Assembly (NCBI RefSeq): GCF_004331645.1
Contig: NZ_SJSK01000006.1
Location: forward strand, 346,716 to 410,715
From: Pedobacter frigiditerrae
GTDB taxonomy: Bacteria; Bacteroidota; Bacteroidia; Sphingobacteriales; Sphingobacteriaceae
Direction of reading: 5' to 3'
Length of the DNA stretch: 64,000 nt
Part shown: piece after piece, positions 27,867 through 37,080 of the stretch
Position numbering within the stretch: the first letter of the stretch is position 1
How the letters are laid out: every line of letters begins with the position of its first letter
The notes under the pieces: generated by a model
What the model was told of the DNA's origin: nothing
The model's database searches: none
What the model saw: only the letters and a program-made list of their open reading frames with translations
Program-made: the position numbers and the translations under genes

Positions 27867-28682
27867 ATGTCTGTAAACAAAGAAATTAAGCGGATTACCA
27901 CACATATCTTACAAGAGATGAAACAACGTGGCGAAAAAATTGCCATGTTAACCGCTTACGACTATTCAATGGCAACCATTTTAGACGATGCTGGCTTAGA
28001 TGTTTTATTAGTAGGCGACTCCGCATCTAATGTAATGGCTGGTCACGAAACTACTTTGCCTATCACCCTAGACCAAATGATTTATCACGCACAAGGTGTG
28101 GTTCGTGGTGCTAGTCGTGCTTTTGTGGTAGTAGATTTGCCTTTTGGTTCTTACCAAGGTAACTCTAAAGAAGCTTTAAATTCTGCTATCAGGATAATGA
28201 AAGAGTCTGGTGCGCATGGGGTAAAGTTAGAAGGTGGAGTAGAAGTTACTGAATCAATTCAACGCATCATTACAGCTGGTATTCCGGTTATGGGGCATTT
28301 GGGTTTAACTCCTCAGTCTATTTATAAATTCGGAACATACACCGTTAGAGCTAAGGATGAAGAAGAAGCCAATAAATTAAAGACTGATATTTTAGCCTTA
28401 CAAGACGCGGGATGTTTTGCAGTGGTATTAGAGAAAATCCCTGCTAAATTGGCCAAGGAGGTAACGAAAAGTATTCATATTCCAACTATTGGTATTGGTG
28501 CCGGACCAGATTGCGACGGACAGGTTTTAGTTGTTAATGACATGATTGGCTTAACAAAAGGTTTTAGACCACGTTTCTTACGTCAATATTTAGATTTATA
28601 CGAAGGGATTTTAGGTGCTGCCCAATCTTATATTAAGGATGTAAAAGCAAAAGATTTCCCGAACGAGAAAGAGCAGTATTAA
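27867..28682 (+). CDS. panB: 3-methyl-2-oxobutanoate hydroxymethyltransferase
   Basis: First committed enzyme of pantothenate synthesis, transferring a hydroxymethyl group from methylene-THF to alpha-ketoisovalerate. 271 residues from the ATG at 27867. Motifs: MLTAYDYSMATILDDAG, VGDSASNVMAGHETT (Mg-binding), GVKLEGG, MGHLGLTPQS and IPTIGIGAGPDCDGQVLV. An upstream TTG would lie in the promoter. The TAA stop is abutted by a CCCC palindrome. Confidence 0.96.
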   Translation: MSVNKEIKRITTHILQEMKQRGEKIAMLTAYDYSMATILDDAGLDVLLVGDSASNVMAGHETTLPITLDQMIYHAQGVVRGASRAFVVVDLPFGSYQGNSKEALNSAIRIMKESGAHGVKLEGGVEVTESIQRIITAGIPVMGHLGLTPQSIYKFGTYTVRAKDEEEANKLKTDILALQDAGCFAVVLEKIPAKLAKEVTKSIHIPTIGIGAGPDCDGQVLVVNDMIGLTKGFRPRFLRQYLDLYEGILGAAQSYIKDVKAKDFPNEKEQY

Positions 28683-28706
28683 CCCCAAACCCCTAAAGGG
28701 GCTTTT
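28683..28706 (+). repeat. CCCC palindromic element at the panB stop
   Basis: CCCCAAACCCCTAAAGGGGC starts at the base after TAA and is followed by a short T-run, so it could also terminate transcription. Same family as at nrdA. Confidence 0.7.
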
Positions 28707-28830
28707 TAGAACTTGGTAAAATAAATTAATGAAAATAATAATGGTCGTTTAAGTTTTGGCGATTGGCGATTTGAAAAGCAGTTTTAGTGCTCTTCGGATA
28801 CATTAGCCAACTTTGCTTATTGCCTATAAC

Positions 28831-28907
28831 AATTAACCAGTTAAACAATTTTTACAGTTAACCAATTTCTACAGTTAACCAATTCACCACCTCATACAGT
28901 TAACCAA
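28831..28907. repeat. AT-rich direct repeats (CAGTTAACCA-type) before the pseudouridine synthase gene
   Basis: Three copies of ACAGTTAACCAA plus two weaker ones occur in about 75 bases immediately upstream of the start codon at 28911. Confidence 0.7.
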
Positions 28908-28910
28908 ACA

Positions 28911-29609
28911 ATGCCCATTACCGAAGCAGATATTTTATACGAAGACAACCACTTAATAGCGATAAACAAACGCTCTGGCGATATTGTACAGGTTGATGAA
29001 ACTGGAGACGAGCCTTTAGATGAAAAGGTGAAGAAATACATCGCCGCTAAGTACAATAAGCCAAATGGTGCTTTTTTAGGTGTGGTACATCGTTTAGATA
29101 GACCAGTAAGTGGTGTTATTTTATTTGCTAAAACAAGTAAGGCTTTAGAAAGGATGAACGCTATTTTCAAGAATAGAGAAGTTCGTAAAACCTATTTTGC
29201 TGTAGTAAGAAATAAGCCCACAAGAACTGAGGGTAATTTAGTTCACTACTTAATTAAAAACCCGCAGAAAAATGTAGTTGCTGCTTATAACAAGGAAGTA
29301 ACAGGTAGTCAGCGTTCTGAGTTAGATTATAAATTAATAGGAGAGGTTGGCGGATTTTATTTATTACAGGTAAATCCATTAACTGGTCGCTCGCATCAAA
29401 TACGTGTACAATTGTCTACAATGGATTGTCCAATAGTTGGCGATAATAAATACGGTTACCCTCGTGGTAGCAGAAAGGGAAGCATTTGTTTACACGCTAG
29501 GCAGTTAGAATTTGTCCACCCTGTGCAAAAAGAACCTGTTAAAATATTTGCACCATTACCAGTAGATGGTTTTTGGGAAAGATTTGAGCACTTTGAAGTG
29601 AGTCGATAA
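28911..29609 (+). CDS. RluA family pseudouridine synthase
   Basis: RNA pseudouridine synthase of 232 residues. The catalytic motif is VVHRLDRPVSGVILFAKTSK with Asp at about residue 64. NPLTGRSHQIRVQLS and PIVGDNKYG follow, both standard in the RluA/RluC group. No S4 domain, so it is a short RluA-type enzyme. The target (rRNA or tRNA) cannot be told. Confidence 0.93.
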   Translation: MPITEADILYEDNHLIAINKRSGDIVQVDETGDEPLDEKVKKYIAAKYNKPNGAFLGVVHRLDRPVSGVILFAKTSKALERMNAIFKNREVRKTYFAVVRNKPTRTEGNLVHYLIKNPQKNVVAAYNKEVTGSQRSELDYKLIGEVGGFYLLQVNPLTGRSHQIRVQLSTMDCPIVGDNKYGYPRGSRKGSICLHARQLEFVHPVQKEPVKIFAPLPVDGFWERFEHFEVSR

Positions 29610-29671
29610 TCTGGAATCCTTAGTCAAGAGTCTTTGGTTTGAGCGTTTAAAGCCATCAACTATTAACCTCT

Positions 29672-30139
29672 TTAATAACAATCAACCTTGTTAAAAACGA
29701 TTGAATTGCCGAAGCTTAGTTTCGATTTATCCTTAAACATCATCTTTCCATTTTTGTCTTCAACATCGCCAAAACCTTCAATTAACTGATTGCCTTTTTT
29801 AAGGAAAGCAACTTCGCGAACTGATTCTTTTCCTTCTGAGTTAAAAGTATATTCGGCTATGAGCGTATCACCTCTTAATTCACCTTCAAATATGCCCGAG
29901 TTTTTATCTTTTTCGTAAAGATTATATTTCAATTCTCCTGTGGTAATTGGTCCACTACTCATCATGGTTAAAGTTGCAGTGTCTTTATCTTTAATGTATT
30001 TATAACAATGCTGCTCACTAGCGGGAACTATGTTGGTGTCTGGTGCATTGGTATCTGTGGCAGTGTTTTCTGAATTATTACTTTGACAAGCTGTAAATAG
30101 AACCGCTAAACTGAAAATGGAGATGAATAATTTTTTCAT
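29672..30139 (-). CDS. Hypothetical lipoprotein
   Basis: A 155-residue protein with signal peptide MKKLFISIFSLAVLFTAC, lipobox FTAC (Cys18), then a Ser/Asn/Thr-rich linker. The rest is beta-rich (HCYKYIKDKDTATLTM...GELKYNLYEKDKNSGIFEGELRGD), a pattern seen in many Bacteroidota lipoproteins. Function unknown. Confidence 0.78.
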   Translation of the reverse strand: MKKLFISIFSLAVLFTACQSNNSENTATDTNAPDTNIVPASEQHCYKYIKDKDTATLTMMSSGPITTGELKYNLYEKDKNSGIFEGELRGDTLIAEYTFNSEGKESVREVAFLKKGNQLIEGFGDVEDKNGKMMFKDKSKLSFGNSIVFNKVDCY

Positions 30140-30259
30140 TAGTATGATTTTGATAATACTAACAACAATGATGCTAAAAAAGTTTGATAAGCTTAACTAC
30201 TACTTTTGAATTTTTAATTCAATTCACGACATTAGCCAATAAGTTAACCCTCAGCTACC

Positions 30260-31093
30260 ATGAACTCCAAACACTGTTTAAATTGTGATACCCATTTAGT
30301 AAAGGAACAAAAATTCTGTTCTCAATGCGGTCAGCCAGCGGTTGTTCATCGTTTTACCCTTTCTCATTTCTTTCACGAAGCATTTCATGCCTTTACGCAC
30401 GCAGATAAAGGTTTGCTTTACCTATTGAAAGAACTGGCCATTAGACCTGGGATTGTGGCTAAAGAATATATAGCAGGAAAGAGAAAAAAATACTATAATC
30501 CATTTACTTTCTTTCTACTGTTAGCTGGGTTTTATGTGTTGTCTAGTACTTTCAGTGCTTCGGTTTCAGCAGATAAGAAACCTATTCCAGAAGGTATCTC
30601 AAGAATAGAAAATCCTATTAAAAAGGAAGAAGCGATGGCAATGTATCATAGGGTAGGTGTGGTTAAAAATTTCTTCACCAAAAATTCGAATTTTGTGGCC
30701 ATGATTGCAGTTCCGTTTTTTGCACTGTACTTTTGGCTTATCTATTACAGAAAACGATATAATTACTCAGAACATTTAGTTGCCAATCTAATGTTTGTAA
30801 GTTTTGCAAATCTTGCCTTCTCAATCATAGTTAACCCAATTCATGCACTATTCAAAGGGACATCTTGGGAGCCATTGATGTGGATATGGGGCTTGTTACT
30901 TCAGCTTATTTACTTTGTTGTTGCTTACAAAGGCTTTGTAGAATTAAAAGGTTTGGGGGCAATGTTCAAAATCATTATAGCTACTTTAATAGGTATAATG
31001 CTTTGGGCATTTTTAACACAAATGATAAGTGCCATCTATGTGTATCAAAACACAAACTTTATGGATTACTTTAAACACATGGGTGGAAGATAA
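30260..31093 (+). CDS. DUF3667 domain-containing membrane protein
   Basis: A 277-residue membrane protein. The N-terminal zinc-ribbon-like segment CLNCDTHLVKEQKFCSQCG (Cys pairs near 6-9 and 20-23) is followed by HRFTLSHFFHEAFHAFTHADKGLL, diagnostic for DUF3667. The remainder holds five or so transmembrane helices. Role unknown; the family is frequent in Bacteroidota. Confidence 0.85.
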   Translation: MNSKHCLNCDTHLVKEQKFCSQCGQPAVVHRFTLSHFFHEAFHAFTHADKGLLYLLKELAIRPGIVAKEYIAGKRKKYYNPFTFFLLLAGFYVLSSTFSASVSADKKPIPEGISRIENPIKKEEAMAMYHRVGVVKNFFTKNSNFVAMIAVPFFALYFWLIYYRKRYNYSEHLVANLMFVSFANLAFSIIVNPIHALFKGTSWEPLMWIWGLLLQLIYFVVAYKGFVELKGLGAMFKIIIATLIGIMLWAFLTQMISAIYVYQNTNFMDYFKHMGGR

Positions 31094-31099
31094 ATAGAA

Positions 31100-31121
31100 A
31101 ACCCCACACAATGGTGGGGTT
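31100..31121. terminator. Convergent terminator
   Basis: AACCCCAC / GTGGGGTT stem between the convergent DUF3667 and GH30 genes. It has a T-tract only on the minus strand. Confidence 0.65.
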
Positions 31122-31145
31122 AACTAAATCAATAAGCAAAGTTTT

Positions 31146-32597
31146 TTACCAAACATAAGTCCCCGCTGCACCGGCAGGCAATGTTGTGGTTACAATTTTT
31201 CCATTATCCTTAATGTTAAAAGTTTGATCAGTTGAGCTTGTATTCATTACAATCAGTGCTTTTTTGCCATCTGGTGTTTTAAACGCCACGTTAGCTAATG
31301 TGCTGTTTAAAGTTGAACCAATTCGGGCAGAGCCTGGTCTCACAAATTTAGAGGCATGGGCAATTACATAGTAAGCTACATTTCTAGTCACAGTAGGAGC
31401 AATGGTAATGGCACCTAAACAAGTGGTACAGCCACCATCTGGTGTATGTGGATTGTAATTTGCATCTGCTGCCAAATTCCATTCTAAAACATTCCTGCTC
31501 CAGTTACGTGTTGCGCCAACAATTAAGGTAGAAACATGCCATTTTAAATCTTCAGCAAAGTTACCAGGTCCGCCCACCCATTGCTCGGTGAAGTATACAT
31601 TTTTATTTGGATAAGCATTATGTACTGTAGTTAAGGCAGAAATATTACCACCATACAAATGAAAGGCCGAACCATCTACATATTGGTTTGCCGCTGGGTC
31701 AGCTAAAATAGCCATTGGATATTCTGGCTTATCTGCATTATGGTCGTACACAATAATTTTTGTACTTAATCCTGCCGCTTGAAATGCTGGGCCTAATGCA
31801 GATTTAATAAATATAGCTTGGTCTGGTGCTTCCATGTACATACTTGGGGTATTGCCCGGATGCAAAGGTTCATTCTGAATAGTGATTGCATCTATGGTAA
31901 TGCCTTGTGCTTTCATTGCCTGAATATATTTCACAAAATACTTAGCATAAGACTGATAATATTCAGGTTTCAAACTACCACCTTTATAGGCATTGTTAGT
32001 TTTCATCCAAGTTGGGGCTGTCCAAGGAGAACCTAGAATTTTAATGTTGGGATTAATGGCTAAAATCTTTTTCAGGATTGGAACCAAATCAGTCATTTCT
32101 GCAGCAATAGAGAAGTTATCCTGATTAACATCTGTCTGACCAGCTGGTCGCTCGTTATAAGTAAAAACATTTGCACTTAAGTCTGATGCGCCAATACTAA
32201 CACGCAAATAACTAACACCGATTGCCCCTTCCTCAGTTGAGAATAACTCTTTAATCAAGGCATCTTTCTCAGTAGCACCTAAGCTATTCATCAAGGTTGC
32301 GCTTCCACCAGTTAAGGTGTAGCCAAAGCCATCTATAGTTTGGTAAACCTGATTGGCATCAACCTCAATAGTAGTATTGCTATTATTCGTATTGCTAAAG
32401 TTTAAAGCAACGTTTTGTTTCTGGAGCAAGACAGATTTATCACCTTTGGTTAACCAAAAACTAACATCGCTTGTTATGGGCGTTGTAACTGGCGGAATAG
32501 GTATAACAGGTGCTTCTGTTTTCTTGGTGCTTTTTTTACAGGCACAAGAAATTAAAATTAGCACAAAGGCAAAAGCAACAGCAGATAAAGATCTCAT
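31146..32597 (-). CDS. Glycoside hydrolase family 30 lipoprotein
   Basis: Exported retaining glycosidase of 483 residues. Lipobox region LILISCACKK near residues 15-24, then a Thr/Pro-rich linker. The catalytic (beta/alpha)8 domain opens with YQTIDGFGYTLTGGSATLM. The acid/base is Glu243 in IQNEPLHPG and the nucleophile Glu338 in YFTEQWVGG. A C-terminal beta-sandwich follows. GH30 includes glucosylceramidases and beta-1,6-glucanases. The substrate is uncertain; surface glucan degradation is likely for a lipoprotein. No SusCD pair is adjacent. Confidence 0.93.
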   Translation of the reverse strand: MRSLSAVAFAFVLILISCACKKSTKKTEAPVIPIPPVTTPITSDVSFWLTKGDKSVLLQKQNVALNFSNTNNSNTTIEVDANQVYQTIDGFGYTLTGGSATLMNSLGATEKDALIKELFSTEEGAIGVSYLRVSIGASDLSANVFTYNERPAGQTDVNQDNFSIAAEMTDLVPILKKILAINPNIKILGSPWTAPTWMKTNNAYKGGSLKPEYYQSYAKYFVKYIQAMKAQGITIDAITIQNEPLHPGNTPSMYMEAPDQAIFIKSALGPAFQAAGLSTKIIVYDHNADKPEYPMAILADPAANQYVDGSAFHLYGGNISALTTVHNAYPNKNVYFTEQWVGGPGNFAEDLKWHVSTLIVGATRNWSRNVLEWNLAADANYNPHTPDGGCTTCLGAITIAPTVTRNVAYYVIAHASKFVRPGSARIGSTLNSTLANVAFKTPDGKKALIVMNTSSTDQTFNIKDNGKIVTTTLPAGAAGTYVW

Positions 32598-32840
32598 CAG
32601 AATTTATATTTGGTTTCTAGAATAGAATGCCAAATTAGCTTATTTAAAAGTTAAAATACCAATACTATTTTTGAGGAGAGGTCTTGTATTTTAAGCATTA
32701 ATACGCTTTAATCGCAATTATTAAATGTATTTAAAGTAGTTAGAATAGCGTTTTTAGAAACGATTTGATTTTAAATGTTGCGTTAAAAAAACATTGGCTT
32801 GTAGTAGTAAAATGCAGGTAGTTAATGGTGATAAACCAAG

Positions 32841-33581
32841 CTATTTCTTAATTGCCCATTCATGATTAAATATTTTTTCTGCTTTTGATTTAAAATCATC
32901 CTTAAATATTTCCTTTGAAATGGCTTTTGTAGTTAAGTCATAAACCATTGGGATTACCTTGTCTTCATTGTTAAATTTTTTGTCGTTGTTACTGTCAAAC
33001 ATAACCATCATTAATATTTTATTCGCTTTAGTTATGTTTTTCCATTCATTAACATCTGCGTTGTCTGGAGATACTTGTTTAAAGTTTTCGCCATTTTTAT
33101 CTGAAATGAATAAATAGTTCGGATCAAGAAAATCTAAGCGTTCATCTTTATTAAAATCTAACGTTCTAATTGAGTAATAAATGAATTTATTTACTTCACT
33201 ATATGTGGTACCTTCCTCATCATTTGAAGTAGAACTGTTTCCTGATTCTTTCTGGTCATATTGATAGATAACCATCTTTCTGTTTTCATCCAATAAGTGA
33301 TAAGTTCCATTTGCGGTATTGTAAAAAGCCATGTTCCAGTAAGTAGTACTTCTACTGCCACTACTGCTGCCATATGAGTCAGATTCCCCTTCTTCATCAT
33401 TTAAAATTAAAGGATAAATAACATAAGTCGAGCTATCTAATTCAGTTGGGTTTCCAAAATTGAGGCTTAATGTGTTTTTATTTTGTTCCTTTTTGTCAAC
33501 GTTCTTTTGTACTCTTTGTTTTACATCTCTAGTACAAGAGAACGAACAAATTATTAATGCTAGATAGAGAAAATATTTCAT
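32841..33581 (-). CDS. Hypothetical lipoprotein
   Basis: A 246-residue protein with MKYFLYLALIICSFSC as lipoprotein signal (lipobox SFSC, Cys16). The mature part is polar. It contains FNKDERLDFLDPNYLF and DSNNDKKFNNEDKVIP, two DxNxDxx-type loops resembling calcium-binding or dockerin-like turns. Function unknown. 243 bases before the GH30 gene hold no gene. Confidence 0.75.
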   Translation of the reverse strand: MKYFLYLALIICSFSCTRDVKQRVQKNVDKKEQNKNTLSLNFGNPTELDSSTYVIYPLILNDEEGESDSYGSSSGSRSTTYWNMAFYNTANGTYHLLDENRKMVIYQYDQKESGNSSTSNDEEGTTYSEVNKFIYYSIRTLDFNKDERLDFLDPNYLFISDKNGENFKQVSPDNADVNEWKNITKANKILMMVMFDSNNDKKFNNEDKVIPMVYDLTTKAISKEIFKDDFKSKAEKIFNHEWAIKK

Positions 33582-33592
33582 AAGATTTGAAA

Positions 33593-34042
33593 TTATAATT
33601 GAGCTAACAACCTCCTATGGTAATTAATTTGCCCTAAATGATAAGTTAGATGCGTGGTTAAATGAATAAGGAAAAAGCCAGTTGAGGTTTTTTCTTCGAA
33701 AACCAAGGTAGGATATTCTTTTGCTAAATCTTCATCTTTTAATCCACTCAATGATTCATCAACAACTTTAATTGTTTCTTCAATCATCATTAATAAATCT
33801 GATTGGGGAACGTCTTTTAAAGAAAACTCCAATTCTCTATTTCTGATATAACCAGAATTCCCAAGCCCTGCTCCAATGTAAGTATTTAGATTGCCTATCA
33901 GATGCAGACATAAATTGCCTGCTGAATTTTTAATATCCCCATCTATTTTCCAAAGATTGGCTTCATCTTGATAAGCCTCAATTTCTGTTTTTAGTCTATT
34001 GAGGTCTCTATTGAAAATGATTTTTAGGTTTTCAATTATCAT
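33593..34042 (-). CDS. DinB family protein (DUF1572-like)
   Basis: Four-helix-bundle protein of 149 residues. Histidines in NLCLHLIGNL and HLTTHLTYHLGQINYHR form the usual DinB metal triad. DinB-fold proteins include thiol transferases of bacillithiol or mycothiol; activity here is unknown. Its ATG overlaps the stop of the AlkD-like gene (4 bases), so they are translationally coupled. Confidence 0.85.
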   Translation of the reverse strand: MIIENLKIIFNRDLNRLKTEIEAYQDEANLWKIDGDIKNSAGNLCLHLIGNLNTYIGAGLGNSGYIRNRELEFSLKDVPQSDLLMMIEETIKVVDESLSGLKDEDLAKEYPTLVFEEKTSTGFFLIHLTTHLTYHLGQINYHRRLLAQL

Positions 34043-34764
34043 ATCTTATTTTTCTTCAATCCTAAATAATGTTCCCGTTCTGTCTTATCAAATTTCTCTA
34101 TCGCATTGCGAAGTAAAACCCGAGGCATGGTTGCTGCATATTTATCTAAAAAAGAGACTAACAGTGCTTTGTCTTTATCACCTGCAAAACGCAACATCCA
34201 TCCTGTAGCCTTGTGAACCAAATCTTCTTGGTCGTTTAACAATAGTTCTGCAATTTGATAAGTATCATTCAAATCATTTTTTCTAATGAAATAACAAGTG
34301 CTTAAAATTGCCGTTCTGCGTTCCCAAATATTTTCAGATTTAGCCATTTGGTAAAGAATATCCCTTGGCTTATCGAAAAGATATAAACCTGTCATGTATA
34401 AACAACCTAGGTCTATTAAATCCCAATTGTTAATTCTATCATGCCTGCGCATGTAAAGATGATAGAAGTCTGCCAACCTATCTTTTTCTATCTTCTTTTC
34501 TCTCGAGGCCTTGTCCATGATGCTTACGCCACCAACCCTAGCTTCATGTATATTGCTCTCTAACAAAAGCTCAATTTCTTCAATTGGCATTTGATTGTAT
34601 TTTTTGGCAAGGTCGAAGATGAAGCCCATCTTTACCCCAATAAATTCATCGCCATAACCATAATCGCCTTCCTCTGATTTAAAATAACGAAGTATTTTCT
34701 TCAACTCTTCATCAGATTGATTAGCCATTAGGGTTGCAATGAAAGATTTGGCAGTGAGTTCCAT
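34039..34764 (-). CDS. DNA alkylation repair protein (AlkD-like)
   Basis: HEAT-repeat DNA glycosylase-like protein of 241 residues. Motifs fit AlkC/AlkD: VKMGFIFDLAKKYNQMPIEEIELLLESN, EARVGGVSIM, INNWDLIDLGCLYM and ENIWERRTAILSTCYFIRKND. The family removes bulky or cationic alkylated bases such as 3-methyladenine. It lies in an operon between two DinB-fold genes, one base after the upstream one and overlapping the downstream one by 4. Confidence 0.9.
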   Translation of the reverse strand: MELTAKSFIATLMANQSDEELKKILRYFKSEEGDYGYGDEFIGVKMGFIFDLAKKYNQMPIEEIELLLESNIHEARVGGVSIMDKASREKKIEKDRLADFYHLYMRRHDRINNWDLIDLGCLYMTGLYLFDKPRDILYQMAKSENIWERRTAILSTCYFIRKNDLNDTYQIAELLLNDQEDLVHKATGWMLRFAGDKDKALLVSFLDKYAATMPRVLLRNAIEKFDKTEREHYLGLKKNKI

Positions 34765-34765
34765 G

Positions 34766-35332
34766 CTATTCGTCTTTTAAAAATTCATCAGTAAAATGCT
34801 GTTTGTGTTTAGGCTGTGCAAACTTTTCGGCATTAAATGTTTTAGAGTTTCCTTTTGGGATAGAAAGCGATTGCCAGTTTTCATTACAAAGCATTTTGCC
34901 TAGAAATACAATCTGGCCAACGTGATAGGGGTAGTGTGCCAACTGGCGATTAATAGCCTCTGTTACCGTGTGCCCTTGATTGCGAATGTAAATTTCCCTA
35001 TTTAAATCTGCGGCGGTTAATGGATTAATGGCATCAAACAAACATTGCCAACCTGTATTCCATTTGTCTAATAGTTCGGCTTTAGTTGCAATGTCATTTT
35101 CAAATTCTTCATCTCTGTTTCGCCAATCTTTCTCTCCATCGCTGGTTAAAAAGTCAGTCCATCGAGATCGCATATTACCCCAAAGATGCTTTACAATCAT
35201 GGCGATGCTATTGCTCTCTTCATTAAATTGCCAAAACAATTGTTCTTCGTTCAATTGAGCAAAAGTTTTATCGCCAAGCATTTTATAATATTCAAATTGC
35301 TTTTTAGCACTTTCTAAATAATCGTTTTCCAT
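34766..35332 (-). CDS. DUF1572 (DinB-superfamily) protein
   Basis: A 188-residue protein of the DUF1572 branch of the DinB fold. IAMIVKHLWGNMRSRWTDFL carries the first His. The second and third are in INRQLAHYPYHVGQIVFLGKML. First gene of a tight three-gene unit with the AlkD-like and second DinB-like genes. Activity unknown. Confidence 0.85.
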   Translation of the reverse strand: MENDYLESAKKQFEYYKMLGDKTFAQLNEEQLFWQFNEESNSIAMIVKHLWGNMRSRWTDFLTSDGEKDWRNRDEEFENDIATKAELLDKWNTGWQCLFDAINPLTAADLNREIYIRNQGHTVTEAINRQLAHYPYHVGQIVFLGKMLCNENWQSLSIPKGNSKTFNAEKFAQPKHKQHFTDEFLKDE

Positions 35333-35355
35333 TTTAGTTCAACTATGTCTTTATT

Positions 35356-35612
35356 TCTCGCAGAAAAGGCGCAAATTTAAGGGCGCAGATATTTGCAGAC
35401 TAAAGACAAATAAATCTTAAAAGAATACCATAAATTTATAAAATATATTGTGATACAATCCCTATCTGTCAGCGACTTTTCTGCGGTTAGATCTGCATTA
35501 ACAGCGAAAAACTATTTGTTACACTGTTCTTCTCGCAGAAAAAGGCAGATATTGCAGACCAAAGAAAACTAAATCTTAAAAGAATGCTATAAATTTATAG
35601 AATATATTAATC
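35356..35612. repeat. Duplicated segment in the 313-base gap
   Basis: Two related segments, near 35356-35450 and 35530-35612, share TCTCGCAGAAAA, GCAGATAT, TAAATCTTAAAAGAAT and ATAAATTTATA in the same order. No gene is visible between 35333 and 35645. Confidence 0.75.
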
Positions 35613-35645
35613 TTGGTTCGACTAATCAGCGAAAAAAATCAATAA

Positions 35646-36368
35646 CTATTCTTCAACTCTAATTAATGCACCATTCTCTATGCCGCTATCTTGGTCTATG
35701 GCGAATATTTGTCTTCCAACAGTTGCTGCATTTGCTAAGGAGTTGGTAGCTTTTAATCCCAAAAACCTATCAATATTGGCAAAGCTTTCCTTATCACTCT
35801 GCCTAATTTGCGCTTGCATTGCCGTATCAACTACACCTGGATAAATAGCTATGATCTTTACTCCATTTTCCACATTATCTTGTTCAACTGCCACGGTTTT
35901 TGTCATCATATCAATAGCTGCTTTTGTGGCGCCATAAATAGACCAGCCGTAATAGGGTTTGTAGGCAGCACCCGAAGAAATATTGATGATTTTCTTTTCG
36001 CAAACCCAGTTTTTGGCTAAGCTGATAAAAGTTGATGTTAAGATTAGCGGAGCAACAGTATTCAGTTGAACAGTTTTTTCAATGTCAGCAATCGCCTCAA
36101 TTTTACCAATTTGGCCTAAGGTGCCAGCGTTATTGATTAGCGTTATTTTCTCTACTTCAGTAGATTTAAAGTTTTCAAAAACACCAGTAAGTAATGCTGC
36201 TATTCCATCAGTTTTACTAAGGTCAAATTCAATTTGTGTTACGTCTTTAAATTCTTTGTTGCTTGTTCGTGAGATGGAAAATACCTCATAACCTTCACTT
36301 AAATAAGCTTCTATAATACCTTTGCCAATTCCCTTGCTTCCACCAGTAATGATTAATATTTTATTCAT
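35646..36368 (-). CDS. SDR family oxidoreductase
   Basis: NAD(P)-dependent short-chain dehydrogenase of 240 residues. Cofactor motif GGSKGIGKGI at about 9-18, NNAGTLGQIGKI, catalytic NISSGAA and YGATKAA. The layout resembles sepiapterin reductase or YueD-type benzil reductases ((S)-benzoin-forming). The natural substrate is unknown. The CPBP gene begins 9 bases upstream on the same strand. Confidence 0.85.
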   Translation of the reverse strand: MNKILIITGGSKGIGKGIIEAYLSEGYEVFSISRTSNKEFKDVTQIEFDLSKTDGIAALLTGVFENFKSTEVEKITLINNAGTLGQIGKIEAIADIEKTVQLNTVAPLILTSTFISLAKNWVCEKKIINISSGAAYKPYYGWSIYGATKAAIDMMTKTVAVEQDNVENGVKIIAIYPGVVDTAMQAQIRQSDKESFANIDRFLGLKATNSLANAATVGRQIFAIDQDSGIENGALIRVEE

Positions 36369-36377
36369 TTAAATCTT

Positions 36378-37061
36378 TTAGTTCCTTGATACAGCAATTA
36401 TCAGCAATAATAAATCCCATAGAAAGTGACAAAGGATTAAGATTTTGATGTTCTGGTATTTCCAATAAAAATACGCAAAAACTAACCCTATAAAAAATGG
36501 CCCAATTACGTTTATTACAGTTCCATATTTATAGTGCATTAAACCGAAAAGCAAACAAGATATGAAAATTGCAATATGTGGATTCTTGAAAATCTTTGTT
36601 AAACGTGGCTGTAAATAACCTCTAAAAATTAATTCTTCTACAACGCCAGCAGTAAGCGCAGTAAAGAATAATAGTAGTTGCCTATGTTTTAAAAACTGGA
36701 TGATCTTTTGCAACACCAGACTTTTGTTTTCCAATCCTAACAGTTTGAAAAACAATTGAATAGTAATTACACCTATAAAAAGCGTTAAGAAAATTAAGAT
36801 GATAGATATGATATAGAAGCTGATGTTGTATTTCTTTTCTTCCCAAATCAGTAATTTTTGGTTTTCGAACTTTAAGGCATAAAACCAAATGCACAATAAG
36901 CTAAGCCAAAAAGAAAATCTTGATAGGTAGGCTAAGCTTGTCTTTTGGATGCTAAAAAATGAAGGAATTGATGCTGCTGCAAATGGAAATAAAAACAACA
37001 ATAAAATAATTAAAATACATCCAATTAATACGGATTGATTGTTTTTTTGAGCTATTTGCAT
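36378..37061 (-). CDS. CPBP family intramembrane glutamic endopeptidase
   Basis: Membrane protease of the Abi/CAAX (CPBP) family, 227 residues with about seven helices. The motifs are VVEELIFRGYLQPRL (EExxxR), LLFGLMHYKYG (FxxxH) and LCHFLWDLLLL. Family members process CAAX-type or bacteriocin-immunity substrates; the target is unknown. Grouped with the SDR and GNAT genes on the minus strand. Confidence 0.88.
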   Translation of the reverse strand: MQIAQKNNQSVLIGCILIILLLFLFPFAAASIPSFFSIQKTSLAYLSRFSFWLSLLCIWFYALKFENQKLLIWEEKKYNISFYIISIILIFLTLFIGVITIQLFFKLLGLENKSLVLQKIIQFLKHRQLLLFFTALTAGVVEELIFRGYLQPRLTKIFKNPHIAIFISCLLFGLMHYKYGTVINVIGPFFIGLVFAYFYWKYQNIKILILCHFLWDLLLLIIAVSRN

Positions 37062-37080
37062 AAATGTTGAAAGATACTGA

